DNA from: Jeongeupia chitinilytica
GTDB taxonomy: Bacteria > Pseudomonadota > Gammaproteobacteria > Burkholderiales > Chitinibacteraceae
Assembly (NCBI RefSeq): GCF_014652315.1
Contig: NZ_BMYO01000007.1
Span: 227,471 to 291,470, forward strand
DNA length: 64,000 bases
Direction: 5' to 3'
Both the position numbers and the translations under genes were made by a program. A model generated the notes under the pieces. It did no database searches and was not told the origin of the DNA. It was given only the letters and a program-made list of their open reading frames with translations. This document shows positions 7,482-16,340 of the stretch, piece by piece; positions within the stretch are counted from its first letter, which is position 1; the number at the start of each line of letters is the position of its first letter.

Positions 7482-8479
7482 CCATCAAGAAAAGCGCAAA
7501 CGGCTGGCTGGTTGATGTTCAGCCGGCCGGACGTGGCGGAAAACGATTCCGCAAGACGCTGCCGACGAAGGCCGAAGCTCTTCGCTGGGAAACTTGGATT
7601 AAGTCACAGGTCGCCCAAGAGCCTGAGTGGCAGCCGGCGAGGCGAGATATCCGCCATCTCTCGGAGCTGGTCGAGACTTGGTGGGAGCATGCTGGGCAGG
7701 GGTTGCGTAACGGTGCAAAACAGCGGGCGACGCTGTTGAACTTCGCTCTTGCAATTGGGAATCCCGTTGCCGATCGCTTCGATGCTGAGGACTTCTCGGC
7801 CTATCGGAAATCTCGGCTTGAACAAGGCATTAGTCCGAACACGGTCAATCGTGTCCATGCCTACTGCCGCTCCATGTTCAACGAGCTTCGAAGGCTGAAA
7901 AAGTGGGATCGAGAAAATCCACTCCGTGAGGTGCGTCAACTTCGCGTCGTTGAGGTCGAACTTGGGTTTCTCACCGGAGACGACATCAGGTTGTTGCTGG
8001 GGACTTTTGAGCGATCAGGTCATCGAGACGCACTGCTAGTTTCCAAAGTTTGTTTGGCGACCGGGGCTCGGTGGAGCGAGGCTGAAGGTCTGGGCCGAAC
8101 GCAGGTGCGGCACGGGGCGATACACCTCAGCGGGACCAAGAGTGGGAAGAACCGTTCGATACCAATTAGCGCGGGCCTTGAAGCGGAACTGCTTGCGCAA
8201 GTTGTCCCAGGTAGCGATCGGTTGTTCAAGGGGTGTTACAACGACTTCAGGGATGCGGTGATCAAAGCAGAACTGAAGTTGCCGGACGGACAGCTCACTC
8301 ACGTATTGCGCCATACGTTCGCAAGCCACTTCATGATGAATGGCGGCAACATCTTGGTGCTGCAGCGCATTTTGGGACATTCGACTTTGGCGATGACCAT
8401 GCGCTACGCGCACTTCGCGCCGGATCATCTGCAAGAGGCTCGATTGCTGAACCCTCTTGCCGCGTTGACACTTGGTTGA
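7478..8479 (+). CDS. int: Tyrosine-type site-specific integrase
   Basis: 333 residues. It has an N-terminal arm-binding-like segment (GGKRFRKTLPTKAEALRW), a SAM-like core-binding domain (about 60-150) and a catalytic domain with R198 (TGARWSEAEG), H276-x-x-R279 (HVLRHTFASH), H301 (LGHSTL) and nucleophile Y310 (MRYAHF). The full catalytic set is present. It lies 52 bp from the 3' end of tRNA-Leu, the classical target for this family. Start overlaps the upstream stop. Confidence 0.95.
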   Translation: MTIKKSANGWLVDVQPAGRGGKRFRKTLPTKAEALRWETWIKSQVAQEPEWQPARRDIRHLSELVETWWEHAGQGLRNGAKQRATLLNFALAIGNPVADRFDAEDFSAYRKSRLEQGISPNTVNRVHAYCRSMFNELRRLKKWDRENPLREVRQLRVVEVELGFLTGDDIRLLLGTFERSGHRDALLVSKVCLATGARWSEAEGLGRTQVRHGAIHLSGTKSGKNRSIPISAGLEAELLAQVVPGSDRLFKGCYNDFRDAVIKAELKLPDGQLTHVLRHTFASHFMMNGGNILVLQRILGHSTLAMTMRYAHFAPDHLQEARLLNPLAALTLG

Positions 8480-8493
8480 CACCCGAAAAAACA

Positions 8494-8521
8494 AAAGGGC
8501 TACGTTTTCACGTAACCCTTT
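8494..8521 (+). terminator. Terminator after the integrase
   Basis: AAAGGGCTACGT (8494-8505) pairs with ACGTAACCCTTT (8510-8521, one mismatch) around a TTTC loop, followed by a T-rich stretch. It lies between the integrase stop and the tRNA-Leu 3' end. Confidence 0.75.
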
Positions 8522-8531
8522 GTTTTATAAG

Positions 8532-8616
8532 TGGTGCCCCGAGCCGGGGTCGAACCGGCACAGCTTACGCCGAGGGATTTTAAGTCCCTTGTGTCTACCA
8601 ATTTCACCATCGGGGC
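8532..8616 (-). tRNA. tRNA-Leu(UAA); likely phage attachment site
   Basis: 85 bases including an encoded CCA. The acceptor stem is GCCCCGA/TCGGGGC, there is a long variable arm typical of class II tRNAs, and the anticodon loop CTTAAAA gives UAA. The T arm GGTTCGACCCC is intact. The 3' end faces the integrase, so the attachment core probably lies in the T arm/acceptor region, and the phage has restored a functional tRNA end. Confidence 0.93.
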
Positions 8617-8667
8617 AGGGCGCCGATTGTAGCATGCCGCAGCAGGCTCACCAGTCACCGGAAAAGC

Positions 8668-8694
8668 AAAAAGCCCTGAATAATCAGGGCTTTT
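8668..8694 (-). terminator. Terminator downstream of tRNA-Cys
   Basis: AAAAGCCCTGA and TCAGGGCTTTT form a stem (8669-8679 with 8684-8694) with a short AT loop. The minus-strand T run follows the stem, so it ends the tRNA-Cys transcript before tRNA-Leu. Confidence 0.75.
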
Positions 8695-8698
8695 GTAC

Positions 8699-8772
8699 TG
8701 GAGGCGGGGGTCGGAATCGAACCGGCATAGACGGATTTGCAATCCGCTGCATAACCATTTTGCTACCCCGCC
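8699..8772 (-). tRNA. tRNA-Cys(GCA)
   Basis: 74 bases with encoded CCA. The acceptor stem starts GGCGGGG, the anticodon loop TTGCAAA gives GCA, and the T loop GTTCGATTC is intact. Second gene of a minus-strand tRNA cluster. Confidence 0.93.
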
Positions 8773-8783
8773 GCAACTGCGAC

Positions 8784-8815
8784 AAAAAAGGGAAAGTAGC
8801 TAACTTTCCCTTTTT
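8784..8815 (-). terminator. Terminator between tRNA-Gly and tRNA-Cys
   Basis: GGGAAAGT and ACTTTCCC form a stem flanked by A and T runs on both sides, so it can act in either direction. Confidence 0.7.
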
Positions 8816-8823
8816 CTGAAATA

Positions 8824-8899
8824 TGGAGCGGGATAAGAGGCTCGAACTCTCGACCTATACCTTGGCAAGGTATCGCTCTACCAACTGAGCTAATCCCGC
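8824..8899 (-). tRNA. tRNA-Gly(GCC), copy 1
   Basis: 76 bases with CCA. Acceptor GCGGGAT, D arm AGCTCAGTTGGTAGAGC, anticodon loop TTGCCAA gives GCC, T loop GTTCGAGCC. Identical to the copy at 8937-9012. Confidence 0.95.
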
Positions 8900-8936
8900 A
8901 TTTCAGCGGCACAACAATCCAGCAAATAACGGTGAA

Positions 8937-9012
8937 TGGAGCGGGATAAGAGGCTCGAACTCTCGACCTATACCTTGGCAAGGTATCGCTCTACCAACTG
9001 AGCTAATCCCGC
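8937..9012 (-). tRNA. tRNA-Gly(GCC), copy 2
   Basis: 76 bases, identical to the neighbouring tRNA-Gly. The 37-base spacer shows no terminator, so the pair is probably co-transcribed. Confidence 0.95.
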
Positions 9013-9145
9013 TTCGCCGTTTTCGCTGCGCTGTTCTGCAACCGAGGAGCGCATTATGGTTTGCAGCCATGGCAGTGTCAACACCTTTTTGCAAAAAGAT
9101 CGCGACGGATGATGATGCCGGGGCCTGCAGGTGTAAGATGGGCGT

Positions 9146-9241
9146 GCTGATGTTGCGCGGCGGGAAACGCCGTGCCGGAGGAAATCCGTTCCACATCAGC
9201 GGGTTGCTGTACTGATCGATCCGTCGCGGGGCGAGCCCGCG
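9146..9241 (+). ncRNA. Structured 5' leader of nadA, candidate riboswitch
   Basis: GCTGATGT (9146-9153) pairs exactly with ACATCAGC (9193-9200), enclosing two hairpins that fill the interior: an 8-bp stem (9155-9162 with 9168-9175) and a 4-bp stem CGGA/TCCG (9176-9179 with 9185-9188). Both hairpins have the same GGAAA loop. Together they form a three-way junction. A separate GC-rich hairpin (9225-9230 with 9236-9241) followed by CGTTTT lies just before the ribosome site GGGGGAAG of nadA and could be the switching element. It does not match any riboswitch class I know. Structure seen; function inferred. Confidence 0.5.
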
Positions 9242-9262
9242 CGTTTTGCATGGGGGAAGACC

Positions 9263-10180
9263 ATGAGCAAGAAAGTCGTCACGCTGGCGCATTACTACTG
9301 CCAGCCCGAAATCCAGCAGATGGCCGACAAGGTCGGCGACAGTCTGGAACTGTCCCTCTATGCCAAGGAGTGCGGCGCGGACACCATCGTGTTTGCCGGT
9401 GTGCGCTTCATGGCAGAGACCGCCAAGATCCTGAACCCGGATGCCGAGGTGATCCTGCCCGACGCCGGTTCGACCTGTAGCCTCGTCACCCAGACCGACG
9501 TCGGCGCGCTGAAGGCGTGGCGCGAGGCGCATCCCGATCACGTGCACGTCAGCTACATCAACAGCTCGGCCGAGCACAAGGCGCTGAGCGACTGGATCGT
9601 CACCAGCCGCAACGTCGACGACATCATCGCCAGCCTGTACGCCGACGGCAAGAAGGTGATCTTCTCGCCGGACCGCAATATGGGTGCCTACCTGAACTTC
9701 CAGTACGACTACGGCATGCCGCTGTGGTCGGCCGTGTGCGAAGTGCACGACAAGTTCAACCAGAGCGCGCTCGACGAGGCGTTTGCCAGCGTTGCCGGTG
9801 CCAAATACCTGATCGCCCACCCCGAGTCGCCGCTGCCGGTGTTGCAGCAGGCCGATTACGTCGGTTCCACCTCGGGCATGCTCAACTGGGTGAAATCGTT
9901 CGACAAGGAAGCCGATGCGGTGATTTTCGTCGCGACCGAAGACGGCATCCTCTACAACATGGGGCTGGCGCGGCCGGATCTGGACATCCGCCAGGCGCCG
10001 ATCTATGCCGGTTGCCAGTGCAATTCGTGCCCGTACATGAAGATGAACACCATCGAGGCGGTGAAGCGGGCGCAGGCCGGTGTCGGTACGCGTATCGATT
10101 ACCTGAGCCCCGAGGCGATGGACGCCGCGCGGTTGCCGATCGAGCGCATGCTCGAGTTCTCCAAGCGTTATTACGCATAA
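9263..10180 (+). CDS. nadA: Quinolinate synthase A
   Basis: 305 residues, the normal length of the short form. NadA condenses iminoaspartate with dihydroxyacetone phosphate to quinolinate in de novo NAD synthesis, using a [4Fe-4S] cluster. Cluster cysteines are visible as C72 (AGSTCSLV), C159 (SAVCEVHD) and the GCQCNSC motif (C251, C253, C256). The internal repeats characteristic of NadA (LAHYYCQPEIQ, FSPDRNMGAYL, IAHPESPLPVLQQAD, YVGSTSGML) are all there. Start supported by GGGGGAAG 6 bases upstream. nadB and nadC are not in the window. Confidence 0.96.
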   Translation: MSKKVVTLAHYYCQPEIQQMADKVGDSLELSLYAKECGADTIVFAGVRFMAETAKILNPDAEVILPDAGSTCSLVTQTDVGALKAWREAHPDHVHVSYINSSAEHKALSDWIVTSRNVDDIIASLYADGKKVIFSPDRNMGAYLNFQYDYGMPLWSAVCEVHDKFNQSALDEAFASVAGAKYLIAHPESPLPVLQQADYVGSTSGMLNWVKSFDKEADAVIFVATEDGILYNMGLARPDLDIRQAPIYAGCQCNSCPYMKMNTIEAVKRAQAGVGTRIDYLSPEAMDAARLPIERMLEFSKRYYA

Positions 10181-10184
10181 GTGC

Positions 10185-10210
10185 AAAGGGCGGTCGAGAC
10201 CGCCCTTTTT
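10185..10210 (+). terminator. Terminator after nadA
   Basis: AAAGGGCGGTC and GACCGCCCTTT form a perfect stem followed by a T run. It sits only 16 bases before the next start codon, so it may attenuate rather than separate the two NAD genes. Confidence 0.8.
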
Positions 10211-10225
10211 CATCCGGGAGAACCG

Positions 10226-11290
10226 ATGACGAAACGTTTCGACTATCTGGTGTTCATCGGCCGGTTTCAGCCGGTGCACAACGGTCACCTGAAACTGATC
10301 CACGCCGCACTGGAGCACGCCGACAAGCTGATCGTGATCTGCGGATCGGCACGGCAGGCGGTCAGCCCGCGCAATCCATTCACGCTGGCCGAGCGCGAGT
10401 CCATGTTGCGCGCGGCCTTGCCGGCCGAGTTGCAGCACCGGGTGTTCATGCTCGGCTGCTCGGACCGGATGTACAACGACCAGCAATGGGTGACCGAAAT
10501 CCAGAGCCAGGTCGACAAGGTCATCGCCGTCGACACCGCCAGCCTCGGCCATCGGGCGGCGGAGTTCAGCATCGGCATCGTCGGCAGCCGCGGCAGCCGC
10601 AACGCATGGTATCTGGAGCTGTTCCCGCAATGGCAGCGGCTCGAGGTCGACGACGAACCCGGCATCGATGCGCAGTGCGTACGCGACGCGCTGTTCGATG
10701 CCGGCGGATCGCGCTTCGACAGTTGCGTAGCCAAGCTGCCGCCGGCGGTGTTCGACTGGCTGCAGGCCTTCCGCCGTGGCGAAGTGCATGCGCGGCTCGC
10801 TGCCGAGTACCGCTATCTGCAGGATTTCCGCCGTTCGTGGGCGGTGGCGCCGTATCCGCCGACCTTTGTGACCGTTGACGCGGTGGTGATCCACTCGGGC
10901 CACATCCTGCTGGTGCGGCGGCGCGGCATGCCCGGCAAGGGCTTGTGGGCGCTGCCCGGCGGCTTCATCGAGCAGGACGAACCGATCCGCGACGCGGTGA
11001 TCCGCGAGCTGAAGGAGGAAACCCGGCTCAAGGTGCCGGTGCCGGTGCTGGCCGGCTCGATCCGCGCCAGCCGGGTGTTCGACCACCCGCAACGCTCGCT
11101 GCGCGGCCGGACGATCACCCACGGCTTCCTGATCGAACTGACACCGACCGGCGAGGGCCTGCCGAAGGTGCGCGGTGGCGACGACGCCGACCGGGCGCAA
11201 TGGGTGCCGCTGTTCGAATTCAACCGGATGGAAACCGAGTTGTTCGAGGACCACTTCTACATCGTGAACTGGTTCCTCGGCCAGATCTGA
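10226..11290 (+). CDS. nadM: Bifunctional NMN adenylyltransferase / Nudix hydrolase
   Basis: 354 residues. The N-terminal nucleotidyltransferase domain has GRFQPVHNGHLKLI (HxGH, about residues 8-21) and a later ISTxR-like region. The C-terminal Nudix domain has its box beginning GGFIEQDEPIRDAV and ending RELKEET, with the conserved G, E and REx2EE residues. This fusion (NadM-Nudix) makes NAD from NMN and hydrolyses ADP-ribose or a related nucleotide. The start at 10226 has GGGAG upstream; the longer frame would overlap the nadA terminator. It follows nadA, so the two probably serve NAD supply together. Confidence 0.93.
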   Translation: MTKRFDYLVFIGRFQPVHNGHLKLIHAALEHADKLIVICGSARQAVSPRNPFTLAERESMLRAALPAELQHRVFMLGCSDRMYNDQQWVTEIQSQVDKVIAVDTASLGHRAAEFSIGIVGSRGSRNAWYLELFPQWQRLEVDDEPGIDAQCVRDALFDAGGSRFDSCVAKLPPAVFDWLQAFRRGEVHARLAAEYRYLQDFRRSWAVAPYPPTFVTVDAVVIHSGHILLVRRRGMPGKGLWALPGGFIEQDEPIRDAVIRELKEETRLKVPVPVLAGSIRASRVFDHPQRSLRGRTITHGFLIELTPTGEGLPKVRGGDDADRAQWVPLFEFNRMETELFEDHFYIVNWFLGQI

Positions 11291-11310
11291 CCTCGGTGCG
11301 ATGCAAAAAA

Positions 11311-11334
11311 AAACGGCCCCGGAAGGGGCCGTGA
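11311..11334 (-). terminator. Terminator of the ribose operon
   Basis: ACGGCCCC and GGGGCCGT around a four-base loop, with a long T run on the minus strand directly after the stem. It lies 31 bp past the rbsB stop and also faces the end of nadM. Confidence 0.85.
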
Positions 11335-11364
11335 AAGTCTCTGCGGTGTACTCGTTTCGCCGTT

Positions 11365-12306
11365 TTACTGCGCGTTGTCCTTGGTGACGAGGTTCAGCGG
11401 CACCGGAATCGACTTCGGTACCTGCTTGCCGTCGATGAGCTGCTTGGCGGTGTCGACGGCCATCTTGCCCATCAGGTCCGGCTTCTGCTGTACCGTGGCG
11501 GCGAGGGTGCCGGCTTTGACTGCGGCGATCGCGTCGGTGGTGGCATCGAAGCCGACGACGACGACGTCCTTCAGGCCGGCGGCCTGGATGGCCTGCAGTG
11601 CACCCAGCGCCATTTCGTCGTTCTGCGCGAACAGGCCCTTCACGTCCTTGTTGCCTTGGAGGATGTTCTCGGTCACGGTCAGGCCCTTGGCGCGGTCGAA
11701 GTCGGCCGGCTGCTTGGCGACGACCTGCACGTCCTTGGCATCCTTGATGCCCTCGCCGAAGCCCTGACCACGTTCACGCGCGGCCGACGAACCCGGAATG
11801 CCTTCGAGTTCGATCACCTTGCCCTGATGCTTGATCTGGTCCATCAGGAACTTCGCCGCCATGCGGCCGCCTTCGATGTTGTCCGAAGCGATGTGGGCAA
11901 CGACTTCGCCGCCATTGACCGCGCGGTCGATGGTGATGACCGGAATCTTGGCATTGTTGGCTTCACGCACGGCGTTGGCGATCGCGTCCGAATCGGTCGG
12001 GTTGATCAGGATGACGCTGACCTTCTTCTGGATCAGGTCTTCGATGCTGGCGATCTGTTTGGCGGCGTCGTCCTGCGCGTCGACGGCGATCAGCTTGATG
12101 CCCTGCGCCTTGGCTTCGGCCTCGGCGGCCTGGCGCAGCGTGACGAAGAACGGGTTGTTCTGGGTCGAGACGGCGAGGCCGATCGTCGGCTCGCCACCGG
12201 CGCTGGCGGCCGACGAGGCTGCGTTGCTGTCCGGGCCCTGCTTCGAGCACGCGGCGAGACCGAGGGCGATGGCGCCGATCAGCAGGGGTTTGATCCACGG
12301 TTTCAT
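11365..12306 (-). CDS. rbsB: Ribose ABC transporter, substrate-binding (lipo)protein
   Basis: 313 residues of the periplasmic sugar-binding family: EPTIGLAVSTQNNPFF, NPTDSDAIANAVREAN, VITIDRAVNGG, GFDATTDAIAAVKAG. Unlike E. coli RbsB, the leader MKPWIKPLLIGAIALGLAAC ends in a lipobox (LAAC), so the protein is probably a lipoprotein tethered to the membrane, followed by a Ser/Ala-rich spacer. AGGAGA marks the start. It is the last gene of the rbs operon, with a terminator behind it. Confidence 0.93.
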   Translation of the reverse strand: MKPWIKPLLIGAIALGLAACSKQGPDSNAASSAASAGGEPTIGLAVSTQNNPFFVTLRQAAEAEAKAQGIKLIAVDAQDDAAKQIASIEDLIQKKVSVILINPTDSDAIANAVREANNAKIPVITIDRAVNGGEVVAHIASDNIEGGRMAAKFLMDQIKHQGKVIELEGIPGSSAARERGQGFGEGIKDAKDVQVVAKQPADFDRAKGLTVTENILQGNKDVKGLFAQNDEMALGALQAIQAAGLKDVVVVGFDATTDAIAAVKAGTLAATVQQKPDLMGKMAVDTAKQLIDGKQVPKSIPVPLNLVTKDNAQ

Positions 12307-12364
12307 GCGACTTCTCCTATGTGACTGCGTTATGGCGGGTGTTGGACCCACGTACTTCTTCCGT

Positions 12365-13303
12365 TTACTTCTTCCCTGCGCGGTCGATCAGCACCGCAAG
12401 CAGAATGATGATGCCCTTGATGACCTGCTGGTAGAACGACGAGACGCCGAGCAGGTTGAGGCCGTTGTTGAGCACGCCGAGCAGCACCGCGCCGATCAGC
12501 GTGCCGACGATCCAGCCGCGGCCGCCGGCCAGGCTGGTGCCGCCAATGACGACCGCCGCGATCGCATCCAGCTCGTAACCGGCACCGGCAGTCGGCTGGG
12601 CCGAATTCAGTCGCGAGGTGAGGATGGCGCCGGCCAGCGCGGCCATCAGGCCTGACAGCGAGTAGACCCACAGCTGGACGCGGTCGACCTTGACGCCGGA
12701 GAGCTTGGACGCTTCCGGATTGCCGCCGACGGCGTAGACGTGACGGCCGAACACGGTCTTCTTCAGCACGAACCACAGCGCGCCGAACACGACCAGCGTG
12801 ATCACGACCGGAATCGGCACGATGCCGAACACATAGCCGCTGCCGAGCATGTAGATGAAGTCGCTGTTGAAGCCGGTCATCGGGCTGCCGTTGGTGTAGA
12901 CCATGGTCCAGCCGCGGTACAGCGTCATCGTGCCCAGCGTGGCAATGAACGGTGCGACCTTGCCCTTGGTGACGATCAGGCCGTTGAGCAGGCCCATGGC
13001 GGCGCCGGCGATCAGGCCGACCATGGTCGCGGCGACCGGGTTCATGCCGCCGCCCATCAGGCCGGCCATCAGCGCCGCCGACAGCGCGAGCACCGAGCCG
13101 ACCGAGAGGTCGATGCCGGCAAGCAGGATCACGAAGGTCATGCCGAAGGCGATCAGTGCGTTGATCGAGACCTGGCGCAGCACGTTCAGCAGGTTGCCGA
13201 CCGTGAGGAAGTCCGGACTCATCGCGGCGAGGACGACCGACATGATCACCAGCGCGATCAGCGGGCCGAGTTTTTGCAGGGTAGCTTTGGTTTGCGGGCT
13301 CAT
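12365..13303 (-). CDS. rbsC: Ribose ABC transporter, permease
   Basis: 312 residues, strongly hydrophobic, with about nine to ten membrane helices and the family signature region FVILLAGIDLSVGSVLALS and AAVVIGGTSLAGGRGW. It forms the transmembrane channel for ribose with RbsA and RbsB. A GGAGG ribosome site precedes the ATG. It starts 2 bases after the rbsA stop. Confidence 0.95.
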   Translation of the reverse strand: MSPQTKATLQKLGPLIALVIMSVVLAAMSPDFLTVGNLLNVLRQVSINALIAFGMTFVILLAGIDLSVGSVLALSAALMAGLMGGGMNPVAATMVGLIAGAAMGLLNGLIVTKGKVAPFIATLGTMTLYRGWTMVYTNGSPMTGFNSDFIYMLGSGYVFGIVPIPVVITLVVFGALWFVLKKTVFGRHVYAVGGNPEASKLSGVKVDRVQLWVYSLSGLMAALAGAILTSRLNSAQPTAGAGYELDAIAAVVIGGTSLAGGRGWIVGTLIGAVLLGVLNNGLNLLGVSSFYQQVIKGIIILLAVLIDRAGKK

Positions 13304-13305
13304 CG

Positions 13306-14787
<1,482 letters not shown>

Positions 14788-14797
14788 GATCGCCTCC

Positions 14798-15196
14798 TCA
14801 GAAGATCACGCCGGCGTATAGCACGACGTTGGCGTAGGGCGTGGCTTCGCCGGTGCGGATGACGACCCTGGCGTCATGCGACAGACGCTTGAGTTCGTCG
14901 TGCGGGACGTAATCGATGCCGATGCCGCCGCCGGCCATCGCCGTGGCCCGGGTCATCACCGCCTCGTTGCGGTCGAGCACTTCGGTGGCGAACACCGCGC
15001 GTTCGACCTGCATGTCCTTGAGGACTTCGTCCAGTACGTCGAAGAAGCTCGGTGTGCCGATGCGCAGCGCCAGATCGATCCGTTCGACATGGTCGGGAAT
15101 CGGCAGGCCGCAGTCGCCGATGACGATGCAGTCGGTGTGACCCAGCGTGGCGAGCACGCGGGCGATGTCGCTGTTGAGGATGCCGTGCTTTTTCAT
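14798..15196 (-). CDS. rbsD: D-ribose pyranase
   Basis: 132 residues, full length. RbsD converts beta-pyranose to beta-furanose ribose, the form used by ribokinase. Visible features are LGHTDCIVIGDCGLPIP with the catalytic His (H20) and the C-terminal ATPYANVVLYAGVIF. The start overlaps the rbsK stop by 4 bp. Confidence 0.95.
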   Translation of the reverse strand: MKKHGILNSDIARVLATLGHTDCIVIGDCGLPIPDHVERIDLALRIGTPSFFDVLDEVLKDMQVERAVFATEVLDRNEAVMTRATAMAGGGIGIDYVPHDELKRLSHDARVVIRTGEATPYANVVLYAGVIF

Positions 15197-16086
15197 GCTG
15201 CGTTGTCCAGGAAGGTGTCGACTTCGGCGCGGGTCGGCATGCCGCCCTGTGCGCCGGCGCGGGTGACCGACAGGGCGCCGGCGGCGCAGGCATAGCGCGA
15301 TGCAGCGGCAAGGCCGAGGTCCCAGAACGCGGCGATGGCGCCGTTGAAGGTGTCGCCGGCGCCGGTCGAATCGACCGCCTCGACCGGGAACGAGGTCTGG
15401 TGCTGCAGCGCGCCGGCGGCGTCGGTGAAGTACGCACCGTCGCGGCCCTTGGTCATTACGACCTTGCCCGGCAGCATCGCCAGCAGGGCTTTCCAGTTTT
15501 CCGGTTTGCCGTCGAGCGCGACGGCGAGTTCGTATTCGTTCGGCGTGAACAGGGCAACCTTGCCGACCAGCTCGATCGGCAGGCGGGCCGCCGGGGCCGG
15601 ATTGAGGATGAAGGGCTTGCCGTGTTTTTGTGCCAGCGCAGCAGCGGCCTCGACCGTGGCCATCGGCACTTCGAGCTGGGCCAGCACGACGTCGGTCTCG
15701 GCGAAGGCCTGTTCCGATGCCGCAATGTGGTCGGGCGAGAGTTCGCCATTGGCACCGGGGACCACGAGGATGGCGTTGTCGCCGTCACAGACTGTAATGG
15801 CAGCGATGCCGGTGGCGGCAGTTGCCGAAACCCCGATCCAGCGGGTGTCGACGCCTTCGGTTTTCAGTGTCGCCAGCATTTGCTGGCCGAACGCGTCGTC
15901 GCCGACCCGGCCGATCATCGTCACCTGTGCGCCAAGGCGCGCTGCAGCGACCGCCTGGTTGGCGCCCTTGCCGCCGGGATGCGTCGCAAAGCGTTCGCCG
16001 AACAGCGTTTCGCCCAGGCGGGGAAAGCGCGTCGTGCCGACGACGAGATCCATATTGATACTGCCGACTACCAGCACCTTGGTCAT
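15193..16086 (-). CDS. rbsK: Ribokinase
   Basis: 297 residues of the PfkB family. It has the N-terminal signature VLVVGSINMDLVV, the substrate region HPGGKGANQAVAAARLG, NPAPAARLP and the ATP/catalytic motif DSTGAGDTFNGA with the base Asp. It phosphorylates ribose to ribose 5-phosphate. First gene of the operon, so the order rbsK-D-A-C-B differs from E. coli rbsDACBK. The promoter region with an operator lies upstream. Confidence 0.95.
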   Translation of the reverse strand: MTKVLVVGSINMDLVVGTTRFPRLGETLFGERFATHPGGKGANQAVAAARLGAQVTMIGRVGDDAFGQQMLATLKTEGVDTRWIGVSATAATGIAAITVCDGDNAILVVPGANGELSPDHIAASEQAFAETDVVLAQLEVPMATVEAAAALAQKHGKPFILNPAPAARLPIELVGKVALFTPNEYELAVALDGKPENWKALLAMLPGKVVMTKGRDGAYFTDAAGALQHQTSFPVEAVDSTGAGDTFNGAIAAFWDLGLAAASRYACAAGALSVTRAGAQGGMPTRAEVDTFLDNAA

Positions 16087-16164
16087 AGCAACTCCTTATG
16101 CATCCGTAGTACAGGCTAGACCGCTACCACGGATTCGAACTCTGTTTTCGAGCGATGTGCTGAT

Positions 16165-16181
16165 GCTAAACCGTGTTAAGC
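16165..16181. promoter_or_regulatory. RbsR-type operator in front of the rbs operon
   Basis: GCTAAACCGTGTTAAGC, a near-palindrome with a central CG, typical of LacI-family sites and close to the Cra consensus. A near copy lies just before the regulator gene (17359-17375). It is 79 bp upstream of rbsK. The same 254-base gap also has an AT-rich near-palindrome at about 16211-16232 and a GCCGG/CCGGC hairpin near 16241-16255, the latter a possible regulator terminator. Confidence 0.75.
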
Positions 16182-16340
16182 AAAAAAAGTAGACATGGAT
16201 CAACTTTTTGTAGTGTTTTTTAAAAAACTACAGGAATCCCCTTACGCGCCGGATGAACCGGCACGCAGGGTGTTTTCATGCAACTGGGATGGCGGATGTC
16301 GTCGCAGGGCGCGACGGGCGCAAGTCGGCGAAAGGGGAAG

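Larger units (their letters stand above)
1..8531. mobile_element. Inovirus (filamentous phage) prophage, right part
   Basis: A compact block of phage genes. The minus-strand module runs excisionase-like, ssDNA-binding, replication, coat, adsorption, Zot and secretin, with start/stop overlaps throughout. A repressor-like gene and an integrase run in the opposite direction. The order early, coat, terminator, adsorption, Zot is that of filamentous phages. The integrase end stops at the 3' end of tRNA-Leu, which marks the likely right boundary. The left boundary is outside the window, since the secretin is cut at position 1. The element looks complete as far as seen, with no frameshift noted. Confidence 0.9.

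Noticed and set aside
8500..8981. Small frames across the tRNA cluster
   Set aside because: They translate tRNA genes; repeats in the peptides come from the duplicated tRNA-Gly.
8903..11254. Very long open frame (783 codons) antisense to nadA and nadM
   Set aside because: It runs through tRNA-Gly and two well-supported genes; a GC-rich codon-bias shadow with no domain pattern.
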